Shown here in pieces: positions 1-9,397 of a DNA stretch of 64,000 nucleotides. The stretch covers positions 124,001 through 188,000 of the forward strand of contig NZ_FUXG01000001.1 in the NCBI RefSeq assembly GCF_900167095.1. Reading direction: 5' to 3'. The position numbers and the translations under genes are program-made. Position 1 is the first letter of the stretch. The number at the start of each line of letters is the position of its first letter. Below the pieces are notes generated by a model that did no database searches, was not told the DNA's origin, and saw nothing but the letters and a program-made list of their open reading frames with translations. The DNA comes from Oceanospirillum multiglobuliferum. GTDB lineage: Bacteria; Pseudomonadota; Gammaproteobacteria; Pseudomonadales; Halomonadaceae.

Positions 1-1
1 A

Positions 2-664
2 GTGTATGACATTGTTGTTTGTCAAGCAGGTTACTACGGCATCCCTAGAGTTGAAGCCAAACAACGAGCAGAGCACTACCTAAAAGAACTAGGTCTATGG
101 GATAAACGCCATAGTGCCGCCCGTATGCTATCAGGCGGTATGAAACGGCGACTGATGATTGCACGAGCATTGGTGCATGATCCAAAAATTCTTATTTTGG
201 ATGAGCCTACAGCAGGCGTTGATATTGAATTACGTCGTTCAATGTGGGAGTTCATGAAAAAAATTAATGCTCAAGGCACTACAATCATTCTAACGACGCA
301 CTATTTAGAAGAAGCTGAGAACCTCTGTCGCAATATTGCCATTATCGACAAAGGCGAGATTGTGCAGAACACCAATATGAAGTCTTTACTGCAACAGCTC
401 AACACCGAAACGTTTATCTTAGATATACAGACTCCGTTGTCAAAAGCGCCTGAGCTAAATGGCTTTCAAACGCAGTGGCTAGACAGCAATAGCTTTGAAC
501 TACAAATGCAGCGGGGCCAACACCTCAACGACGCTTTTGCTTTACTAACTCACCAAGGCATTCAGATCAGTTCTATGCGAACTAAATCTAACCGCCTTGA
601 AGAACTGTTTGTTGAGCTTGTTGAAAAAGATCGCCAGCAGGATAAAAATAAGGTAGCTGTGTAA
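2..664 (+). CDS. yadG: ABC transporter ATP-binding protein, YadG-like (5' end outside window)
   Basis: This is the ATPase subunit of an ABC-2 type exporter; it hydrolyses ATP to drive the membrane partner encoded next door. The visible 220 residues contain the ABC signature LSGGMKRR, the Walker B/D-loop ILDEPTAGVD and the H-loop histidine in TTHYLEEAE. The Walker A half is missing only because the reading frame runs off the left edge of the window. The C-terminal 70 residues are the usual variable tail. The stop codon overlaps the next start by one base (TAATG), so the two are translationally coupled. The very close match of the partner to YadH supports the YadG name. The exported substrate is not known. 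Confidence 0.85.
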   Translation: MYDIVVCQAGYYGIPRVEAKQRAEHYLKELGLWDKRHSAARMLSGGMKRRLMIARALVHDPKILILDEPTAGVDIELRRSMWEFMKKINAQGTTIILTTHYLEEAENLCRNIAIIDKGEIVQNTNMKSLLQQLNTETFILDIQTPLSKAPELNGFQTQWLDSNSFELQMQRGQHLNDAFALLTHQGIQISSMRTKSNRLEELFVELVEKDRQQDKNKVAV

Positions 665-1437
665 TGACCATGCAAGAATATTTCATTGCGTTTTCAACGA
701 TTATTCACAAAGAGATTAATCGCTTTACACGTATTTGGGCACAAACGCTACTGCCTCCCGCTATCACGATGACATTGTACTTTGTGATTTTTGGTAATCT
801 GATCGGTAGTCGTATCGGTGAGATGGGTGGCTTTACCTATATGCAGTTTATTGTACCCGGCTTGATTATGATGTCAGTGATTACTAACTCATACTCAAAT
901 GTAGTGTCTTCCTTTTATGGTGCTAAATTTCAACGCAGCATAGAAGAGTTGCTGGTGTCGCCAACACCAAACTGGGTGATATTAAGCGGCTTTGTACTAG
1001 GTGGCGTTGCCCGTGGCTTAACTGTTGGCGCTATAGTGACCTGCTTATCACTATTTTTTACCGACCTGCACCTACATAATGTTTGGATCACCGTGCTTGT
1101 CGTCTTAATGACCTCAATTTTATTTGCGCTAGGTGGCTTTATTAACGCCATGTTTGCACGTAGTTTTGATGATATTTCAATAGTACCTACCTTTATTTTG
1201 ACACCACTGACTTATCTAGGGGGCGTATTTTATTCAATATCACTACTACCAGAATTTTGGCAAAACGTATCTATGCTGAATCCCATTTTGTATATGGTGA
1301 ATACCTTTCGATATGGTATTTTGGGTGTATCAGATATTGATGTAGTCTACGCCCTACTCACTGTGATGGGCTTTATTGTCGCAATGTTCAGTTTGGCACT
1401 GTGGTTATTAAATAATGGCAAAGGTATTCGGAGTTAG
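664..1437 (+). CDS. yadH: ABC-2 type transporter permease, YadH-like
   Basis: This is the inner-membrane permease of the ABC-2 exporter. At 257 residues it is nearly the length I recall for E. coli YadH (256). It has about six hydrophobic segments and a family-typical core, for example PPAITMTLYFVIFGNLIGSR near the N-terminus, FIVPGLIMMSVITN around residue 65 and PTFILTPLTYLGGVFYS around residue 177. The start ATG overlaps the stop of the ATPase gene by one base. The stop lies one base before the queF start, so three genes are probably co-transcribed. YadGH substrates are uncharacterised; a link to queuosine metabolism from this context alone would be speculative. Confidence 0.88.
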   Translation: MTMQEYFIAFSTIIHKEINRFTRIWAQTLLPPAITMTLYFVIFGNLIGSRIGEMGGFTYMQFIVPGLIMMSVITNSYSNVVSSFYGAKFQRSIEELLVSPTPNWVILSGFVLGGVARGLTVGAIVTCLSLFFTDLHLHNVWITVLVVLMTSILFALGGFINAMFARSFDDISIVPTFILTPLTYLGGVFYSISLLPEFWQNVSMLNPILYMVNTFRYGILGVSDIDVVYALLTVMGFIVAMFSLALWLLNNGKGIRS

Positions 1438-1438
1438 C

Positions 1439-2293
1439 ATGACAGAACAGTCTAAACAAGCACAGGTAGAAGACTCTCTTCTGGGCAAGCAAACTGAGTA
1501 CGTTGATCAATATGACCCGAGTTTGCTCTTCCCTATTCCTCGCCAGCCAAAGCGTGATGACATTCAACTTTCAGCGATTAGCCAAAGTGAAAAGTTGCCT
1601 TTTTTTGGGCAGGATATTTGGAATGCTTTTGAACTGTCATGGCTTAACCCTAAGGGGAAGCCAGAGGTTGCCGTTGCAACTTTCCGAGTACCTGCAAGCT
1701 CGCCTAATATTATTGAATCTAAGTCTTTCAAACTTTACTTAAACTCTTTTAATCAGACCCGTTTAACATCAACAAGTGAGTTACAAACACGCTTAGAGCA
1801 AGACCTATCGGCAGCAGCTGGTGATGCGGTTTTAGTTGAGCTTTACAGTATGAAAGAGGCTAAATATCTTCAAGTAGCACCTGCCTCAGGTCGTTGTATT
1901 GATGACTTAGACATTGAAGTTCAGCACTATCACCCAGAGCCTAAGCTACTGAAAACCCAGAGCGACCTAATTGTTGAGGAGCAACTACACAGCCATTTAT
2001 TGCGCTCAAACTGTCCCGTTACAGGCCAACCTGACTGGGCCACCGTTTTAGTACGCTACAAAGGCAAAAAGATTGATAAGGCAGGCTTACTGGCCTACAT
2101 CATCTCTTTTCGTTTACACAATGACTTTCATGAGCAATGTGTAGAGCGTATGTATGTGGATATTATGCAGCACTGTGAACCAGAAGAGCTAACAGTAGAG
2201 GCACGCTACACCCGACGTGGTGGATTAGATATTAACCCTTGGCGTTCATCTAACCTTCCTGATTTAGCCAACAATCGTTTATTACGCCAGTAA
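1439..2293 (+). CDS. queF: NADPH-dependent 7-cyano-7-deazaguanine reductase QueF
   Basis: QueF reduces the nitrile preQ0 to the amine preQ1 in queuosine tRNA-modification synthesis, in the cytoplasm. The protein is 284 residues, the long two-domain type found in E. coli (282). The NADPH-binding QueF motif reads ESKSFKLYLNSF (residues 93-104). The catalytic cysteine is C192 in SNCPVTGQPDW, with the proton donor D199. I chose the ATG at 1439 over an in-frame ATG at 1415 that lies inside yadH: it has a GGAG-like site about 6 bases upstream and gives the family length. One base separates it from yadH. No preQ1 riboswitch is visible, which fits an internal operon position. Confidence 0.95.
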   Translation: MTEQSKQAQVEDSLLGKQTEYVDQYDPSLLFPIPRQPKRDDIQLSAISQSEKLPFFGQDIWNAFELSWLNPKGKPEVAVATFRVPASSPNIIESKSFKLYLNSFNQTRLTSTSELQTRLEQDLSAAAGDAVLVELYSMKEAKYLQVAPASGRCIDDLDIEVQHYHPEPKLLKTQSDLIVEEQLHSHLLRSNCPVTGQPDWATVLVRYKGKKIDKAGLLAYIISFRLHNDFHEQCVERMYVDIMQHCEPEELTVEARYTRRGGLDINPWRSSNLPDLANNRLLRQ

Positions 2294-2344
2294 AATAGGC
2301 ATCACTAGCGATGGTTCAAACAAATCTAAGCGGAAAAAACGACT

Positions 2345-2378
2345 ATAAAAAAGATGCACTAGACTCTAAGTCTAGTGC
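2345..2378 (-). terminator. Rho-independent terminator overlapping the end of the upstream minus-strand gene
   Basis: A perfect 10-bp stem with a 3-base loop occupies 2356-2378, followed on the minus strand by a run of six T residues. The TAG stop codon of the preceding gene (2374-2372) lies inside the stem, so translation ends within the terminator hairpin. On the plus strand there is no T run, so it does not clearly serve queF. Confidence 0.75.
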
Positions 2379-2959
2379 TCTTGGGAGGACTCTGAGCTAT
2401 TAGAAGCTGCTTTTTGGCTGAGCAGCTTTTTAGCTTTAATCAACTGCTCTTTATACTGCTTAATTTTATCCTCAACCGCTGCTGCTTCTCGACGGCTTAA
2501 TTTGATGTATTCCTCTAAGTGCTTCAATGTACTTTTTTGCTGATCAGATACCGATGCCACCGAATCAGGATCATCGTCTAACGCTTCAATTAGCTTACGC
2601 ATATTAGCGGTGAGCAATAGCTTTTCATCCAGCATTTTGCGTAGCTCAACAATATCGCCTGTGACATGAGTGTCCTGCAGCGCTTCCATTTGCGAAGTTA
2701 AAGCATCAGACAGCGCCATTGCACTTTTGCTGACCTTTGTTGGAGGCGCCTCCCCTTCCATATCAAAACTTGGCTCGGGTTCAGAAGTTAAATCTGATGG
2801 CCCTTGAGTAGCTACATCAAGCGAATCAGATGCATCACCACGAAGAACTCTAATTTGCTTCTTCAAAAAACGAGTATGTAAAAATAGAAAAAAAACACCA
2901 CCTATCAACAAAACGATCAGCTGAATAAGGGCGATAACTGCCAATGTAGACAGAACCAT
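2372..2959 (-). CDS. Hypothetical membrane-anchored coiled-coil protein
   Basis: I do not recognise this 195-residue protein. Residues 5-28 form one strongly hydrophobic helix, and the basic stretch after it (residues 33-40) suggests an N-out, C-in anchor with a cytoplasmic tail. The middle (residues 42-80) is acidic, rich in Pro and Ser and probably disordered. Residues 100-185 are highly charged with heptad-like Leu/Ile spacing (ELRKMLDEKLLLTANMRKLIEAL), indicating a coiled coil. The tail is rich in Ser and Glu. It is a monocistronic gene divergent from the nitroreductase and ends in its own terminator. It might be a scaffold or septation-type protein, but nothing in the sequence proves that. 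Confidence 0.7.
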   Translation of the reverse strand: MVLSTLAVIALIQLIVLLIGGVFFLFLHTRFLKKQIRVLRGDASDSLDVATQGPSDLTSEPEPSFDMEGEAPPTKVSKSAMALSDALTSQMEALQDTHVTGDIVELRKMLDEKLLLTANMRKLIEALDDDPDSVASVSDQQKSTLKHLEEYIKLSRREAAAVEDKIKQYKEQLIKAKKLLSQKAASNSSESSQEH

Positions 2960-3045
2960 GTCACAATTCCTACGTAAATAATGAACGGGGCAATAGTACC
3001 CTATTAGACTTACTATCGACTATGCATTGAGCGAGATTCCCTTCT

Positions 3046-3603
3046 ATGAACGCCGAAACACTATTACTACAGCGTAACTCACACCCCCGTTTAGTAGCCC
3101 CAGCACCTACTGAAGAACAAATGACATTTATTTACAATTCAGCACTACGGGCGCCTGATCACGGTAACTTACGCCCTTGGCAAATCATTGAGTTCACTGG
3201 CGAAGGCCTCAACCGTCTAGGCACGCTTTATCAACAAGGCTTAATGACACGCCAACCTGATGCAGATGACGCCTTACTGAACAAAGTAAAATCAATGCCT
3301 CTGCGCGCACCTATGGTTTTAGCAGTGATAGCCAAGGTAACACCAGAGCATAAAGTCCCTGTGATTGAACAAATTATTTCTGCCGGAGCTTGCGCACAAA
3401 ATATTATTCTAGCAGCACACGCCCAAGGTTTAGGTGCGATGTGGCGCACTGGTGATGTCGCTTTTGATCCAGTGGTCGCAAAGGGCTTAGGTCTAGAACC
3501 ACAAGACCAAATCGTTGGCTTTATCTACCTTGGACAAATAGAAGGGCGCACGAAGCCAATTCCTGAGCACAATCTAAACGATTTTGTACAACGTTGGTCA
3601 TAA
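3046..3603 (+). CDS. ydjA: Nitroreductase family protein, YdjA-like
   Basis: This is a small FMN-dependent nitroreductase-fold oxidoreductase of the YdjA type, 185 residues (E. coli YdjA is 183). Recognisable parts are the N-terminal FMN phosphate-binding segment LLLQRNSHPRL, APDHGNLRPWQ around residues 43-53, and the C-terminal GLGAMWRTGDVAFDPVV and DQIVGFIYLGQIEGRTK segments, which track YdjA closely. The physiological substrate of YdjA proteins is unknown. The stop lies 16 bases before the likely GTG start of the next gene, so the two are probably co-transcribed. Confidence 0.85.
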   Translation: MNAETLLLQRNSHPRLVAPAPTEEQMTFIYNSALRAPDHGNLRPWQIIEFTGEGLNRLGTLYQQGLMTRQPDADDALLNKVKSMPLRAPMVLAVIAKVTPEHKVPVIEQIISAGACAQNIILAAHAQGLGAMWRTGDVAFDPVVAKGLGLEPQDQIVGFIYLGQIEGRTKPIPEHNLNDFVQRWS

Positions 3604-3619
3604 ATATAAGGAGATAATT

Positions 3620-4072
3620 GTGCAGCAAGCGCGTGTCGATCAATTTTTAGACCATATCAAAGCCAATATTCCATTGGTCAACCATATGGGTCTAAATAGC
3701 ATTACTTTTAATGGAAATAGCGTTGCATTTCACATAAGCCTAACACCAAACCTGAACGACAAAGGTACTGGGTTTGGTGGATCCATTAGTGCATTTTGCA
3801 CACTGGCAGGCTGGGCATTAACCACCTTAGCTCTAATAGATAAAGACTTAGAGCGCAGCGCTGTAGTCAAAACGGGTAACATCGAATTTTTCGCCCCTAT
3901 CACAGAGGACTTCATCGTCAACTGCTATAGCTCAGAAGCCACTGGAATTGAACAGCTTATTGAGCAAGTAAAGTCAAAAGGCCGAGGACGCCTCCCTATT
4001 ATTGCTGAAATTATTCAAAATGAGAAAATAGCAGTTCGCTATGAAGGTATTTATGTTGCATTTGAAGGCTAA
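3620..4072 (+). CDS. Thioesterase-fold protein, YiiD C-terminal domain family
   Basis: This protein of about 150 residues resembles the C-terminal thioesterase (hotdog-like) domain of YiiD-type proteins. The core includes FHISLTPNLNDKGTGFGGSISAFCTLAGWA and a later VKTGNIEFFAPITEDF strand pair, the typical pattern for this family. I place the start at the GTG at 3620 because AAGGAGA (3608-3614) lies just upstream with good spacing. The longer in-frame ATG at 3584 is inside the nitroreductase gene. The family name suggests acyl-CoA or acyl-ACP hydrolysis, but the substrate is not known. It is the last gene before the tRNA. Confidence 0.75.
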   Translation: MQQARVDQFLDHIKANIPLVNHMGLNSITFNGNSVAFHISLTPNLNDKGTGFGGSISAFCTLAGWALTTLALIDKDLERSAVVKTGNIEFFAPITEDFIVNCYSSEATGIEQLIEQVKSKGRGRLPIIAEIIQNEKIAVRYEGIYVAFEG

Positions 4073-4117
4073 CTTATTGAGATTATTCGTAATTTATTGA
4101 ATGTCCAGATATTTCTC

Positions 4118-4146
4118 TTGCTCTTGTCAAGCTAGCTCATTATAAT
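4118..4146 (+). promoter_or_regulatory. Sigma-70 promoter of tRNA-Ser
   Basis: TTGCTC (4118-4123), a 17-bp spacer and a perfect TATAAT (4141-4146) lie about 50 bases upstream of the mature tRNA. The bases after the -10 box include TTGCGCC, a GC-rich discriminator like those of stringently controlled stable-RNA promoters; that last point is inference. Confidence 0.65.
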
Positions 4147-4195
4147 TTGCGCCATCTGTTTTACGGCAAGTGGTAACACTGACTTAAAACAGTCC

Positions 4196-4283
4196 GGAGA
4201 GGTGGCCGAGTGGTCGAAGGCGCACGCCTGGAAAGTGTGTATATCGAAAGGTATCGAGGGTTCGAACCCCTCCTTCTCCGCCA
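4196..4283 (+). tRNA. tRNA-Ser (anticodon GGA)
   Basis: This is an 88-nt class II tRNA with encoded CCA. The acceptor arms GGAGAGG and CTTCTCC pair, with discriminator G followed by CCA. The anticodon loop CTGGAAA carries GGA at 4230-4232 and is closed by CACGC/GTGTG. A long variable arm follows, then the T arm with TTCGAAC. It matches the layout of E. coli tRNA-Ser(GGA), which reads UCC and UCU codons. Confidence 0.97.
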
Positions 4284-4294
4284 AATTCTAAAAA

Positions 4295-4320
4295 CCCGCT
4301 AGCGATAGCGGGTTTTTTTA
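4295..4320 (+). terminator. Rho-independent terminator of tRNA-Ser
   Basis: A 7-bp GC-rich stem (CCCGCTA/TAGCGGG) with a GCGA tetraloop at 4295-4312 is followed by seven T residues. It lies 11 bases after the tRNA CCA end. Confidence 0.88.
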
Positions 4321-4441
4321 TGCCTATATAAAACCCAAATTACTTTGTATCCGTGATTTTGCTTTCACAAAGCGCTGTGATTGAATAATCTTCAACTCTA
4401 ATGCTTGCATCGTCCCTTGTCTCCGCTGCTTTGGTAACACA

Positions 4442-7384
4442 ATGAACTACTGGCCGCTACGCAACAAAATACTACTGATCACTTTGCTACCTGCAATGGT
4501 GACAGCTTTGGTTCTCAGTACTCATCTCTTTTTAAATTACTACACACTGCTAGAAAATAAGCTGACAGAGCAAGGGGAATCTTTAGCTCGTCAACTGAGC
4601 ATCCCGCTATCTTATGCATTAGAGCGGCAGGATATGGAACAGATGCGTAAGATCGTTGATAAACTTTTGCAAGAGGGCAGTATTCGCGCGATTTCAATTC
4701 ATAATCAGAATCGTAAGAATATCTTACATGGCGGCCCTAGTATGTATGCGGTAAGCAATGCCGAGCACCGTTTACAAATACAGCCTCTGATTCGTTACTC
4801 TGATAGTACATTACGTATTATTCAGCCTTTGCTATTACAGAGTAGTCCTACATTAAATTTTTCAAATAGCGATATCGACAATATTACAAATAACAAAATC
4901 CAGCCTCAATTTGTGCCTGTTGAAGTGAAAAGCAATATGCTCGTTGGTTGGTTAGAGATAGAAGTTCATCTCAGCGAAACACGCTTAGAGACCATTTACG
5001 ATGTAATTTTAAATTGGATGGTCGTAATTACACTGCTGATCATCTCACTAATTGCGGGGCTACGTGTAAGCCGACAGTTTTTAGAACCGATTCAAGAACT
5101 TTCTAAGACCATTAAAAAAATCTCAGCGGGACAGTACCAAGCACAGGCTAAACCCCTAGGCTGCCAGGAGTTTCAAGACCTTACGACTGATCTCAATATA
5201 ATGACTCGTAAAATTATTGAGAGCAGAAAAGAGCTTGAAGAAAGTATTTCCCAAACGACCTCTGAGCTAGAAGAAACAATGGAAGCGATGGAGATGCAAA
5301 GTATTGAACTTGATCTCTCTCGCAAAAAAGCAGAAGAAGCGAATCGAATTAAATCAGAATTTCTGGCAAATATGAGTCATGAAATTCGTACTCCACTCAA
5401 TGGTATTGCAGGCTTCTGTAATTTACTGCGGCGTACGCCCCTTACACCAAGACAAAATGAGTTCTTAACCAATATTCGCAACGCCTCTGAAAGCTTATTA
5501 GCGATTATCACCGATATTTTAGACTTTTCTAAAATTGAGGCACAAAAACTAGAAATAGAGCAGATTCCTTTCAATCTGCGTGATGTAGTAGATGAGTCAA
5601 TCACATTATTGGCACCAGAAGTACATCGTAAACAGCTAGAATTAGTTTCCATGGTATATGACGATGTACCATTACACCTTATCAGCGACCCGCTTCGGTT
5701 AAAGCAGGTGCTCACGAATCTAATCAGTAATGCGGTAAAGTTCACTGAGCACGGTGAAGTCGTAGTACGCGTGATGCTTGAAGAGGAATCCAGCCAAGAC
5801 AAGCTGACAGTACGTTTTAGTGTCACTGATACAGGAATAGGCATTGATGAAGCGAAACAACTTCATCTGTTTACAGCCTTCACCCAAGCAGATCCGAGTC
5901 AAACTAGGCAGTTTGGCGGTACAGGTTTAGGATTGGTTATTTGCAAACGATTGGTTGAACTGATGGGTGGGGAAATTGGATTAAGTAGCGAAAAAGGTAA
6001 AGGCTCCACCTTTTGGTTTAGTATTCGTACACCTATCAGCTATGACAGCCAAGAAAGCGCCTATCACCCTAAATTAAAAGGGCTACAAACCTTACTTATT
6101 GAAAGCCACCCTCTAAGCCAAAGTGCTTTCAGCCATCAGCTTTCAAATTTAGGTCTACAAGTGACAAGCCATAACAGTTTATCAGGTGTTAATGTTCAAC
6201 ATCCTACGGCTCAGCTGGCCGTTATTGCCTTGAGCGCTAGTGAGGCCTCTGACAGAGCAACTCATGCATTAACTCATAAGCTTGCCCAAAATATTCCGGT
6301 ATTACTTTTACTGGGTAGTAACGACAGTGATCTTATTGCCCGTTACCAAAGTGCTAATGTTCGTCAGGTATCCACTAAACCTATTAGTAGCGATAAGCTT
6401 TTGAATGCTCTAGAGCAAACATTAAGAATTATTGATCCACTTGAACCCCAGTATACTCATCGGCAACCTGCACCAGCTTCATACTTAGCTGATAAAGTAA
6501 AAAACACAGCCAACGTGTATCAACCTGCATTAAGCCGCTATGAGGACAATTACTTTAGTGACTACAATGAACATCTTGCAAAACCTCCTACCATCTTAGT
6601 TGTTGATGATAATTCGGCTAATCTACTACTCGCCAGTAGCTTACTGAACGAATATGGTTTGAGTGTGCTTCAAGCTAATAGTGGCAAAAAAGCTATTGAG
6701 TTGACCTTGAGCCATCGCCCAGATTTAATCTTAATGGACATTCAAATGCCTGAAATGGACGGCATGGAAACAACTCGCCGTATTCGTCGACTTAGCCCTT
6801 GGTGTGAAACTTTACCTATTATTGCGCTCACTGCACATGCACTACCTGAAGAGGGTAATAAATTTATTTCGGCTGGTTTAAATGATCTACTCACTAAGCC
6901 TTTTGATGAGCAGAAGCTTGCTAAGATTATTCGACACTGGACAGGATTTACTCCAAGTATTGTCAATACCCTAACCGAAACACCTAGCCAGAAGGTGCAA
7001 GTAACGCCACCAAAACATGATGATATTGATGATGTTGTGGATATGGAGCTTGGTATTCGTTTGGCTGGCGGGAAACCAGCAATGGCTAAAGAGATGTTAA
7101 AAATGCTGGTAGAGAGCATACCAGAAACACGTCGAGCTTTAGAAAAAGCCTTCAATAGTGGTGACCTAGAAGAGATGGTACACGCTGTACATCACCTACA
7201 TGGCGCAACCCGTTACTGCGGCGTGCCACGATTAGCATTGACAACCGAAACCTTAGAAACACAGTTGAAAATGAACAAGCTCTTAGTCGCAGAGGATACC
7301 CTTGCGACTCTCTATCAAGAGCTGGATCGGCTAGAGGCATGGCAGATAGAGCAGGACAATCGACCAAAATCAGAACAGGTGTAG
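4442..7384 (+). CDS. barA: Hybrid sensor histidine kinase, BarA/GacS type
   Basis: This is the membrane tripartite kinase of the Gac/Bar pathway, which phosphorylates a GacA/UvrY response regulator. In order: TM1 at about 10-30, a periplasmic domain to about 180, TM2 at about 187-206, HAMP at about 208-260, and HisKA with the phospho-acceptor H313 in [11 protein letters not shown]. The HATPase has [16 protein letters not shown] and GGTGLGL. A degenerate receiver lies at about 545-660, then a true receiver with phospho-acceptor D766 ([11 protein letters not shown]), then an Hpt domain with H917 in [11 protein letters not shown]. At 980 residues it is somewhat longer than E. coli BarA (918). 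It converges on acpS, leaving only 2 bases between stops, and I see no terminator. The partner response regulator is not in the window. Confidence 0.93.
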   Translation: MNYWPLRNKILLITLLPAMVTALVLSTHLFLNYYTLLENKLTEQGESLARQLSIPLSYALERQDMEQMRKIVDKLLQEGSIRAISIHNQNRKNILHGGPSMYAVSNAEHRLQIQPLIRYSDSTLRIIQPLLLQSSPTLNFSNSDIDNITNNKIQPQFVPVEVKSNMLVGWLEIEVHLSETRLETIYDVILNWMVVITLLIISLIAGLRVSRQFLEPIQELSKTIKKISAGQYQAQAKPLGCQEFQDLTTDLNIMTRKIIESRKELEESISQTTSELEETMEAMEMQSIELDLSRKKAEEANRIKSEFLANMSHEIRTPLNGIAGFCNLLRRTPLTPRQNEFLTNIRNASESLLAIITDILDFSKIEAQKLEIEQIPFNLRDVVDESITLLAPEVHRKQLELVSMVYDDVPLHLISDPLRLKQVLTNLISNAVKFTEHGEVVVRVMLEEESSQDKLTVRFSVTDTGIGIDEAKQLHLFTAFTQADPSQTRQFGGTGLGLVICKRLVELMGGEIGLSSEKGKGSTFWFSIRTPISYDSQESAYHPKLKGLQTLLIESHPLSQSAFSHQLSNLGLQVTSHNSLSGVNVQHPTAQLAVIALSASEASDRATHALTHKLAQNIPVLLLLGSNDSDLIARYQSANVRQVSTKPISSDKLLNALEQTLRIIDPLEPQYTHRQPAPASYLADKVKNTANVYQPALSRYEDNYFSDYNEHLAKPPTILVVDDNSANLLLASSLLNEYGLSVLQANSGKKAIELTLSHRPDLILMDIQMPEMDGMETTRRIRRLSPWCETLPIIALTAHALPEEGNKFISAGLNDLLTKPFDEQKLAKIIRHWTGFTPSIVNTLTETPSQKVQVTPPKHDDIDDVVDMELGIRLAGGKPAMAKEMLKMLVESIPETRRALEKAFNSGDLEEMVHAVHHLHGATRYCGVPRLALTTETLETQLKMNKLLVAEDTLATLYQELDRLEAWQIEQDNRPKSEQV

Positions 7385-7386
7385 GC

Positions 7387-7767
7387 CTATTGACGAGCCT
7401 CTAGAACAACAAAGGCCTGCGCGAGTCCGCCTTCATCAGTAATCGACAGATGGCAAACAAGATCTCTGTATTGTTGGTAGCGAGCAGCCGCTCGCCCTAA
7501 CAATACCAGCTGCGGGGCTCCGCTTTCAGCGCGTCGCACCTCAAGATCATGCCAGCCAATCGCACCAATACCTGTGCCTATTGCTTTAGCAGCGGCTTCT
7601 TTGGCGGCAAATCGTTTTGCCAAAAAAGCAGCAGGCTGTGGGTGCTGCGAAAATGCGGCCAGTTCAGCATCGGTTAAAATACGTTTTGCAAAGCGTTCAC
7701 CGTGGCGGCTTAACGCAGTTTCAATACGCTCAATCACGGCTAAATCTGTACCAATACCTAAAATCAC
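7387..7767 (-). CDS. acpS: Holo-[acyl-carrier-protein] synthase
   Basis: AcpS transfers 4'-phosphopantetheine from CoA to apo-ACP, the activation step for fatty acid synthesis. With the GTG start at 7767 the protein is 126 residues, the standard length. The Mg2+-binding residues are D8 in ILGIGTDL and E57 in RFAAKEA. A TTG at 7794 would add nine residues lacking family similarity, whereas AAGG-rich sequence precedes the GTG at suitable spacing, so I prefer the GTG. It is the last gene of the lepA-lepB-rnc-era-recO-pdxJ-acpS operon, 48 bases after pdxJ. Confidence 0.92.
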   Translation of the reverse strand: MILGIGTDLAVIERIETALSRHGERFAKRILTDAELAAFSQHPQPAAFLAKRFAAKEAAAKAIGTGIGAIGWHDLEVRRAESGAPQLVLLGRAAARYQQYRDLVCHLSITDEGGLAQAFVVLEARQ

Positions 7768-7815
7768 AGCCCCCCCTTCATCTGCCTGATTCAATGGATC
7801 TGTTGAACAAGTTAA

Positions 7816-8553
7816 TTATTTGGGCTGTGCAGCCATCATAATGCGCTTCATCTCGGCAACAGCCTCTTTCAATCCCACAAATAATGCTCTAGCAATGATG
7901 GCATGGCCGATATTCAGCTCTGTCATACCTGGGATTGCCGCTATAGGTTCAACATTGTGATAGTGCAAACCATGACCAGCATTCACAATAAGCCCGTTGC
8001 GTAAACCCAATTTAGTGCCTAGTTTTATCTCTTCTAAATGGCGCGCGATCTCTTCTGGATTTGTGGCATCGGCATAATGCCCTGTGTGTAACTCAACCAC
8101 AGGGGCAAGAGAGGCTGCGGCTTCAATCTGGGCTAGATCTGGGGCAATAAAAAGCGAGACTTCACAGCCTAGTGCAGACAGTTTGTCACAAGCTTTAGCC
8201 ACACGATCATACTGGCCTAAGACATCTAAGCCCCCTTCAGTGGTCAGCTCCTCACGCTTTTCAGGTACTAAACATACATGCTCTGGACGCACTTTTTCAG
8301 CAAAAGCGATCATCTCATCCGTTACGGCCATCTCAAAGTTCATACGCGTTTGTAGCACTTCTTTAATCAGCAGAACGTCACGCTCTTGGATATGGCGGCG
8401 ATCTTCACGCAGGTGTAAAGTGATACCATCAGCACCTGCTTCTTCAGCCAAAATTGCGGCTTGCACAGGATCTGGGTAGCGAGTGCCACGCGCTTGGCGC
8501 AAAGTGGCGATATGGTCGATGTTGACACCTAACAGTAGACGTTGAACGGACAT
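7816..8553 (-). CDS. pdxJ: Pyridoxine 5'-phosphate synthase
   Basis: PdxJ condenses 1-deoxy-D-xylulose 5-phosphate with 3-amino-2-oxopropyl phosphate to make pyridoxine 5'-phosphate, the ring-closing step of DXP-dependent vitamin B6 synthesis. It is a TIM barrel of 245 residues (E. coli 243). The family N-terminus [15 protein letters not shown] carries the catalytic histidine H14, and [27 protein letters not shown] and ELHTGHYA match the family active-site strands. It sits between recO and acpS, as in many gammaproteobacteria. The start ATG at 8553 is preceded by an AGGAAAC-like site. Confidence 0.96.
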   Translation of the reverse strand: MSVQRLLLGVNIDHIATLRQARGTRYPDPVQAAILAEEAGADGITLHLREDRRHIQERDVLLIKEVLQTRMNFEMAVTDEMIAFAEKVRPEHVCLVPEKREELTTEGGLDVLGQYDRVAKACDKLSALGCEVSLFIAPDLAQIEAAASLAPVVELHTGHYADATNPEEIARHLEEIKLGTKLGLRNGLIVNAGHGLHYHNVEPIAAIPGMTELNIGHAIIARALFVGLKEAVAEMKRIMMAAQPK

Positions 8554-8604
8554 ATTGTTTCCTTATTTGCACCTAAGATTGATCAGTTGAAATCTATAAA
8601 TCAG

Positions 8605-9387
8605 TTAACGCGTAGAACAGCTCAAATCTTCACAGGGCTGTTTATGCTGCGTAAATTCAGGTTGTGTGGAGTTTTGTTTTGAAGCTCGATGGACTTGAAA
8701 TAGTTGACGGGCTAACAGCGGTTTATCTCCTAAAAGTGGCTTAAAGGCGATGCGTGAGAGCTGCTTGGCTATTTTCAAACACTCAGCATCTTGCCATTCT
8801 TTCTCTTGCAAACGCAAAAGGTGCTCTCCTAAGAAACCTTGCTTCGATAGAACAAAACCAGATTGCCAATCATACTGATAATATTGCTCGGCTTGTAGGT
8901 TGTGACCCTGGGCTGAGACAAAGTTAATGGGGTAGCCCAATGAAGTTAGGAGCTGCCATTCGAACTGGCGTAACAAAGGCTCTAGTTGATTGGGTTGGGT
9001 GATCTGTTCAAGCTGTAGAAGTAGTAAAGCGTACTCTCGAAACAATGATGGGCAAGGCGCTTGCGGGAGCAGCAATCGACTCAGTAGCTCATTGGCATAA
9101 AGGACACAGTTAAGATAGCGACCATTGAGCCGTGCAGGCACGCCACAAGACTCTATATCGGAAAGTGTTTTTAAACTGTTGTCGCCACGCCATGAAACAT
9201 GCAGAGGTTGCATCGGCTGAAGCAATGCACGGCTACGGCTTTTGGCTTTTCGAACGCCAGCTACTACGCCATCAATGCGCCCATAGTCCAGTGTAATCAA
9301 TGAAGCAATCACACTGGTTTCTTTATAAGGGCGAGTGTGCAGTACATAAGCGGGCTGACACTCAATACGTGAAGCCAAACCTGTCAT
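8605..9387 (-). CDS. recO: DNA repair protein RecO
   Basis: RecO binds ssDNA and SSB and helps RecR load RecA at gaps. The N-terminal OB fold (residues 1-80) includes AYVLHTRPYKETSVIASLIT and GVVAGVRKAKSR. A helical C-terminal domain follows, with YANELLSRLLLPQAPCPSLFREY around residues 100-122. At 260 residues it is slightly longer than E. coli RecO (242), owing to a Gln/Ser/Lys-rich tail. No CxxC zinc motif of the Gram-positive type is visible. It starts 10 bases after era, so it is tightly coupled in the operon. Confidence 0.92.
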   Translation of the reverse strand: MTGLASRIECQPAYVLHTRPYKETSVIASLITLDYGRIDGVVAGVRKAKSRSRALLQPMQPLHVSWRGDNSLKTLSDIESCGVPARLNGRYLNCVLYANELLSRLLLPQAPCPSLFREYALLLLQLEQITQPNQLEPLLRQFEWQLLTSLGYPINFVSAQGHNLQAEQYYQYDWQSGFVLSKQGFLGEHLLRLQEKEWQDAECLKIAKQLSRIAFKPLLGDKPLLARQLFQVHRASKQNSTQPEFTQHKQPCEDLSCSTR

Positions 9388-9397
9388 CGGCTTAGGC

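Noticed and set aside
5377-5844. Open frame of 155 codons opposite the BarA kinase domain
   Set aside because: It lies wholly within the conserved HisKA/HATPase coding sequence on the other strand; its composition is Ser-rich, as expected for a shadow.
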